From Bacteroidia bacterium (GTDB taxonomy: Bacteria; Bacteroidota; Bacteroidia; Flavobacteriales; Flavobacteriaceae): DNA of 33,408 nt. Made by a program: the position numbers and the translations under genes. Shown here piece by piece: positions 31,701 through 33,408 of this stretch. The stretch covers positions 1 to 33,408 of the forward strand of contig JAUIKY010000039.1 in NCBI GenBank assembly GCA_030430535.1, read 5' to 3'. Under the pieces are notes generated by a model. It worked only from the letters and a program-made list of their open reading frames with translations, did no database searches and was not told where the DNA came from. The stretch's first letter is position 1; every line of letters starts with the position of its first letter.

Positions 31701-33408
31701 ACGGTCCATGTGATGGTGATGCTCCCCGAGTTACAGAACGAAATGGACTGGTCGGTAAAATCGTTGGTAACGGTTGGGCTACACCCGCCGTTCAAGCTAT
31801 TGGCAATGGCATCGTTCTGTGCCGCTACCCATGCCGCGATATCGTCGTCAAGGTTCTGCTGAGCCACGTTGGCATCGGGGTCGTCAAACTCAGAAGCGGT
31901 TGATGAATCGTCCTGTGGATTATCGTAAGTCAACGCTTGCGGTGCAACAACGGTGTAGGTCGCCTCGTGCGTGTGCCCCTGGCAAAAATCGTTGATGCTC
32001 CAGGTCACGGTAATGGCACCGCCGGTACACAGGTCGATGCTCTGTGGCTGGTCGGCGAAGTTGTGCGACACGGTCGGCGAGCATCCCCCGATCAGGGTCG
32101 ATTCGTTCAATTCGGTTTGTTCGATTACCCACTCAGCAATGGCGTTGTCCAAGGCTTCTTGTGCAGCTACAGGATCGTCACTGTAAAAATCGCATGCGTT
32201 CACCGTTTCGCTTTCGGGCGCTTCGTGCTCAACGTTCTGTTGTGCTTCCAGGCTGAAGTCGGCCGTGAGCGTGATGTTCTGGCAACGGTCGGCAATGGTC
32301 CAGGTTACGGTGGCCGAACCGCCGTCACAATATTGTGGGATAGTAACCGATGCGCTGTTATTGGATAGTTGGGTGTCACATCCACCGCTAACGGCTATGG
32401 CATCAGTCTGTTCGTTAACCCAACTGGCAAAAGCAGTGTTTATCGCTTCTTGGTCTTCGAAGTTACAAGAAACAACATCCAAATCTGCGGGTTCGCTATA
32501 TGAAACGGTTGTTGGTGCAGTCAACTCGAAATCGGCAGACACTTCAATTGTGGTCTCGCAAAGGTCGGTAATGGTCCATGTCACGGTGGCTGTACCACCA
32601 TCACATAATTGTGGAATAGTGGCTGATGAACTGTCGTTTGTTAAAATAGGGTTACAGCCATTTGCGGGCGCAATGGCCGCAGTCTGTGCCAATACCCAAT
32701 TGTTGAAAGCGGTATCCACTTCATTTTGGTCTGCATAGTCACAGGACTGTACATCCAAATCTGTAGGTTGGTTGTATGAAACAGGCGTTGGAGCTGTCAA
32801 TTCGAAATCGGCAGATACTTCAATAGTGGTCTCACAAAGGTCGGTAATGGTCCAGGTTACGGTGGCCGCACCACCATCACATAGTTGTGGAATAATGGTT
32901 GAAGAACTGTTGTTTGTCAATGTAGGGTTACAGCCATTTGTGGGAGCAATGGCCGCAGTCTGTGCCGCTACCCAATCGTTGAAAGCTGTATCCACTTCAT
33001 TTTGGTCTGCATAGTCGCAGGACTGTACATCTAAATTAGTTGGCTCGTTGTAAGCAACCGCCGTTGGAGCTGTCAGTTCAAAATTTGCCGACACGCTAAT
33101 GTTCTCGCAAAGATCTGTGATTGTCCAGGTCACTGTAGCGGTGCCTCCGTCGCAAAGTTGCGGGATGTTGGCACTGGCAGCGTCATCGGTCAGGGCAGGG
33201 GTGCACCCTCCCGTAATCCCGAAGGCCGCGGTCTGTGCCGCTACCCAATCGTTGAAAGCGGCATCCACTTCATTTTGGTCGGCATAGTCGCAGGACTGGG
33301 CGTCGAGGTCGGACGGCGCGGTATATGCGATGGCATCGGCAGGGACTACCGTGTAGGTGGCCGCCACGTTGATGGTCTCGCAAATATCGTCTATGCTCCA
33401 GTTAACGG
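28715..33408 (-). CDS. Giant repeat surface adhesin with type B T9SS C-terminal domain (N-terminus outside window)
   Basis: The reading frame is open to the window edge, so the signal peptide and some N-terminal repeats are missing; over 1560 residues are visible. In N-to-C order there are nine tandem repeats of about 90-100 residues, each with the pattern C-(D/N)-(Y/F), GGC, LCDGG, TVTWTI, DLC. Then come six HYR-like repeats of about 80 residues (VECDAIPxxxxLTATDNCG, TVQDTTPP). A variable segment is followed by the gliding-motility-associated C-terminal domain (KAITPNGDGFNDTF, VKIFNRWGALVYES, LPNGTYYYIINL). This domain directs type IX secretion to the surface. It resembles SprB-type adhesins in layout. 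Downstream PorP/SprF and OmpA genes are the expected partners. Base composition shifts strongly between repeats. Confidence 0.92.
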   Translation of the reverse strand, partial: VNWSIDDICETINVAATYTVVPADAIAYTAPSDLDAQSCDYADQNEVDAAFNDWVAAQTAAFGITGGCTPALTDDAASANIPQLCDGGTATVTWTITDLCENISVSANFELTAPTAVAYNEPTNLDVQSCDYADQNEVDTAFNDWVAAQTAAIAPTNGCNPTLTNNSSSTIIPQLCDGGAATVTWTITDLCETTIEVSADFELTAPTPVSYNQPTDLDVQSCDYADQNEVDTAFNNWVLAQTAAIAPANGCNPILTNDSSSATIPQLCDGGTATVTWTITDLCETTIEVSADFELTAPTTVSYSEPADLDVVSCNFEDQEAINTAFASWVNEQTDAIAVSGGCDTQLSNNSASVTIPQYCDGGSATVTWTIADRCQNITLTADFSLEAQQNVEHEAPESETVNACDFYSDDPVAAQEALDNAIAEWVIEQTELNESTLIGGCSPTVSHNFADQPQSIDLCTGGAITVTWSINDFCQGHTHEATYTVVAPQALTYDNPQDDSSTASEFDDPDANVAQQNLDDDIAAWVAAQNDAIANSLNGGCSPTVTNDFTDQSISFCNSGSITITWTVEDLCGTTNPTATYTYTQPDGISFTNPSSETVNTCDFFNGDPLVAQNGLDTAIADWVTEQTDIITNSLSGGSPEVTHDYSGASIDLCGGGGITVNWSIDDICETINVAATYTVVPADAIAYTAPSDLDAQSCDYADQNEVDTAFNDWVAAQTAAFGIAGGCTPALTDDAASATIPQLCDGGTATVTWTIADLCETINVSADFTITPTATATFTNPADDTSDACEFGTDDLVSAQQNLDADLLTWVNIQTQNINDSFSGGCSPTVSNDFENQTIDFCTGGSITVNWEISDLCDTINVSATYTYTAPQAPAFVQNLPTDITVECDAVPTADALTASNSCGVIDVTYTEDRTDGDCPSTYTLLRTWSATNICGVTTTHQQTITVQDTTPPVLTLPDNVTAECSDDLTPIAFGEATATDNCDANPIITYEDNITNGACPGDYTITRTWMATDACGNVATADQTISTSDTTAPVFDQTNLPGNVVVECTGVPEPEVLTATDNCGSAVVTVEDVRTDGNCPGNYVITRSYTATDECGITNTHVQTITVQDTTPPVFVEDFPLARIVVECDAIPAPETLTATDTCGSATVSVSDTRTDGTCPNSYTLARTWTAEDECGLTTTFTQIITVQDTTPPTFVETLPRDITVECDAIPDVASITATDNCGDAIVTVNDVRTDGSCPNSYTIARTYTATDECDLTTTHTQIITVQDTTAPVPTTAYEETINTSCIDIQAAPELEFADNCSTNVIVEFEETSTFEEGVFADYQVIRTWTVRDACSNEAVYTQTVNVTLDEIYTEVNAQDRCFDDGQVNLRGFLSESVTSGTWEIIEGNPIATIEGDIFDPTNLEDAYTEEFNPNTEGITYVLRFTGFEDGCMNVTDVTMVIDAKCKVLPCGESDVIISKAITPNGDGFNDTFDIAGIDLCGFVAEVKIFNRWGALVYESNNYTLGSIKTSGSKGDWDGSSPSSSFGSAGKLPNGTYYYIINLRDSGLSPLTGPIYLGTK
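28718..29050 (-). other. Gliding-motility-associated (type B) C-terminal secretion domain
   Basis: The last roughly 110 residues of the adhesin carry the known type B T9SS targeting pattern: ITPNGDGFNDTF, IFNRWGALVYES, WDGSSPSSSFGSAGKLPNGT and YYYIINLRDSG. Unlike type A domains, these usually need a SprF-type partner, here the next gene. Confidence 0.88.
29310..30770 (-). repeat. Six HYR-like repeats of about 80 residues in the adhesin
   Basis: Each unit begins like LPxDITVECDAIP and contains ATDNCG, DxRTDGxCPxxYTxxRTWTA, and ends with TITVQDTTPP. Each has four cysteines. The sixth unit is degenerate (YEETINTSCIDIQ, TFEEGVFADYQVIRTWTV). Such Ig-like units act as stalk modules in surface proteins. 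Confidence 0.85.
31141..31425 (-). repeat. 285-bp near-identical repeat, copy A (pairs with 33124-33408)
   Basis: This block matches 33124-33408 base for base except for about six substitutions I could count, at an offset of exactly 1983 bp (661 codons). Other repeat units of the gene are much less alike in DNA. The second copy runs off the window edge. Confidence 0.85.
33124..33408 (-). repeat. 285-bp near-identical repeat, copy B (cut by window edge)
   Basis: This is the partner of 31141-31425. The match starts sharply at 33124; just before it the two regions differ. Identity continues to the last base of the window, so the full duplicated length is unknown. Confidence 0.85.

Larger units (their letters stand above)
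30780..33408 (-). repeat. Nine tandem repeats of about 90-100 residues in the adhesin
   Basis: Units share SCDYADQNEVDTAFNDWVAA, a GGC or NGC turn, IPQLCDGGTATVTWTI and DLCE...VSADF. Two subtypes alternate: units 1-4 and 8 are short (about 90 residues), and units 5-7 and 9 are longer with a DPxxAQxxLDxxIAxWV insertion. Unit 1 is next to the window edge and the end of a further unit is visible beyond it. Confidence 0.85.

Noticed and set aside
31175-31903. A 242-residue open frame on the plus strand
   Set aside because: It lies wholly antisense to the adhesin repeats, in their GC-rich part where stop codons are rare. It shows no family motif, and several similar shadow frames occur at matching places in other repeat units.
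28715-33408. Regularly spaced repeats that might suggest a CRISPR array
   Set aside because: The repeats are about 240-300 bp, lie in one continuous reading frame and encode similar protein modules. There are no short direct repeats with unique spacers.

Overview
The window comes from a member of the Bacteroidota, most likely a Flavobacteriaceae. The evidence is a type IX secretion (T9SS)/gliding adhesin locus with a PorP/SprF partner and a gliding-type C-terminal domain, bacillithiol synthesis (bshA), Bacteroidota -7 promoter boxes of the form TAnnTTTG, and AT-rich DNA. I could not fix the genus. No tRNA, rRNA, CRISPR array, insertion sequence or phage gene was seen.

Region 1 (1-3462, plus strand) is a copper/heavy-metal resistance operon. 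It holds the C-terminal end of a CopA-type P-type ATPase, a membrane DUF305 protein, a CusB-like adaptor carrying extra metal-binding domains, and a small HMA-domain lipoprotein. A strong hairpin terminator follows. Region 2 (3592-6077, plus) handles reactive sulfur: a CstB-like persulfide dioxygenase-rhodanese fusion, a YeeE/YedE sulfur-transport gene broken by a 7-bp tandem duplication and an in-frame stop, and its intact DUF6691-type partner. It ends at a second probable terminator. The 470-bp gap that follows is a degenerate zone with a fragment resembling the 3' end of a ridA gene, nested inverted repeats and a tetraloop hairpin.

Region 3 (6424-8225) has a flavin split-barrel protein, a DUF3298-type lipoprotein and, on the minus strand, ridA. 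Region 4 (8292-20190) is the envelope and housekeeping core. A minus-strand LptD-like protein diverges from a plus-strand run of cell-wall amidase (AmiC/SPOR type), an MlaD/MCE lipid-transport protein, a two-gene Hdr-like Fe-S/quinone redox pair, a conserved Bacteroidota protein, a GH3 glycosidase/serine-hydrolase fusion and BshA. The amidase-to-conserved-protein part is tightly spaced.

Region 5 (20194-23623) has an endonuclease/exonuclease/phosphatase family membrane protein whose start is disrupted by an A8 tract, a GH3 (auxin-responsive promoter family) adenylating enzyme and a HELGH zinc peptidase-like protein. Region 6 (23709-33408, minus) is a T9SS surface-adhesin operon. In transcription order it holds a giant repeat adhesin (N-terminus outside the window), PorP/SprF, two tandem paralogous OmpA/PD40 proteins, and a clear terminator. 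The adhesin is the most unusual object here. It has nine tandem repeats of about 90-100 residues with four cysteines, six HYR-like repeats and a type B T9SS C-terminal domain, and the repeats are a patchwork of GC-rich and AT-rich DNA that points to recombination.
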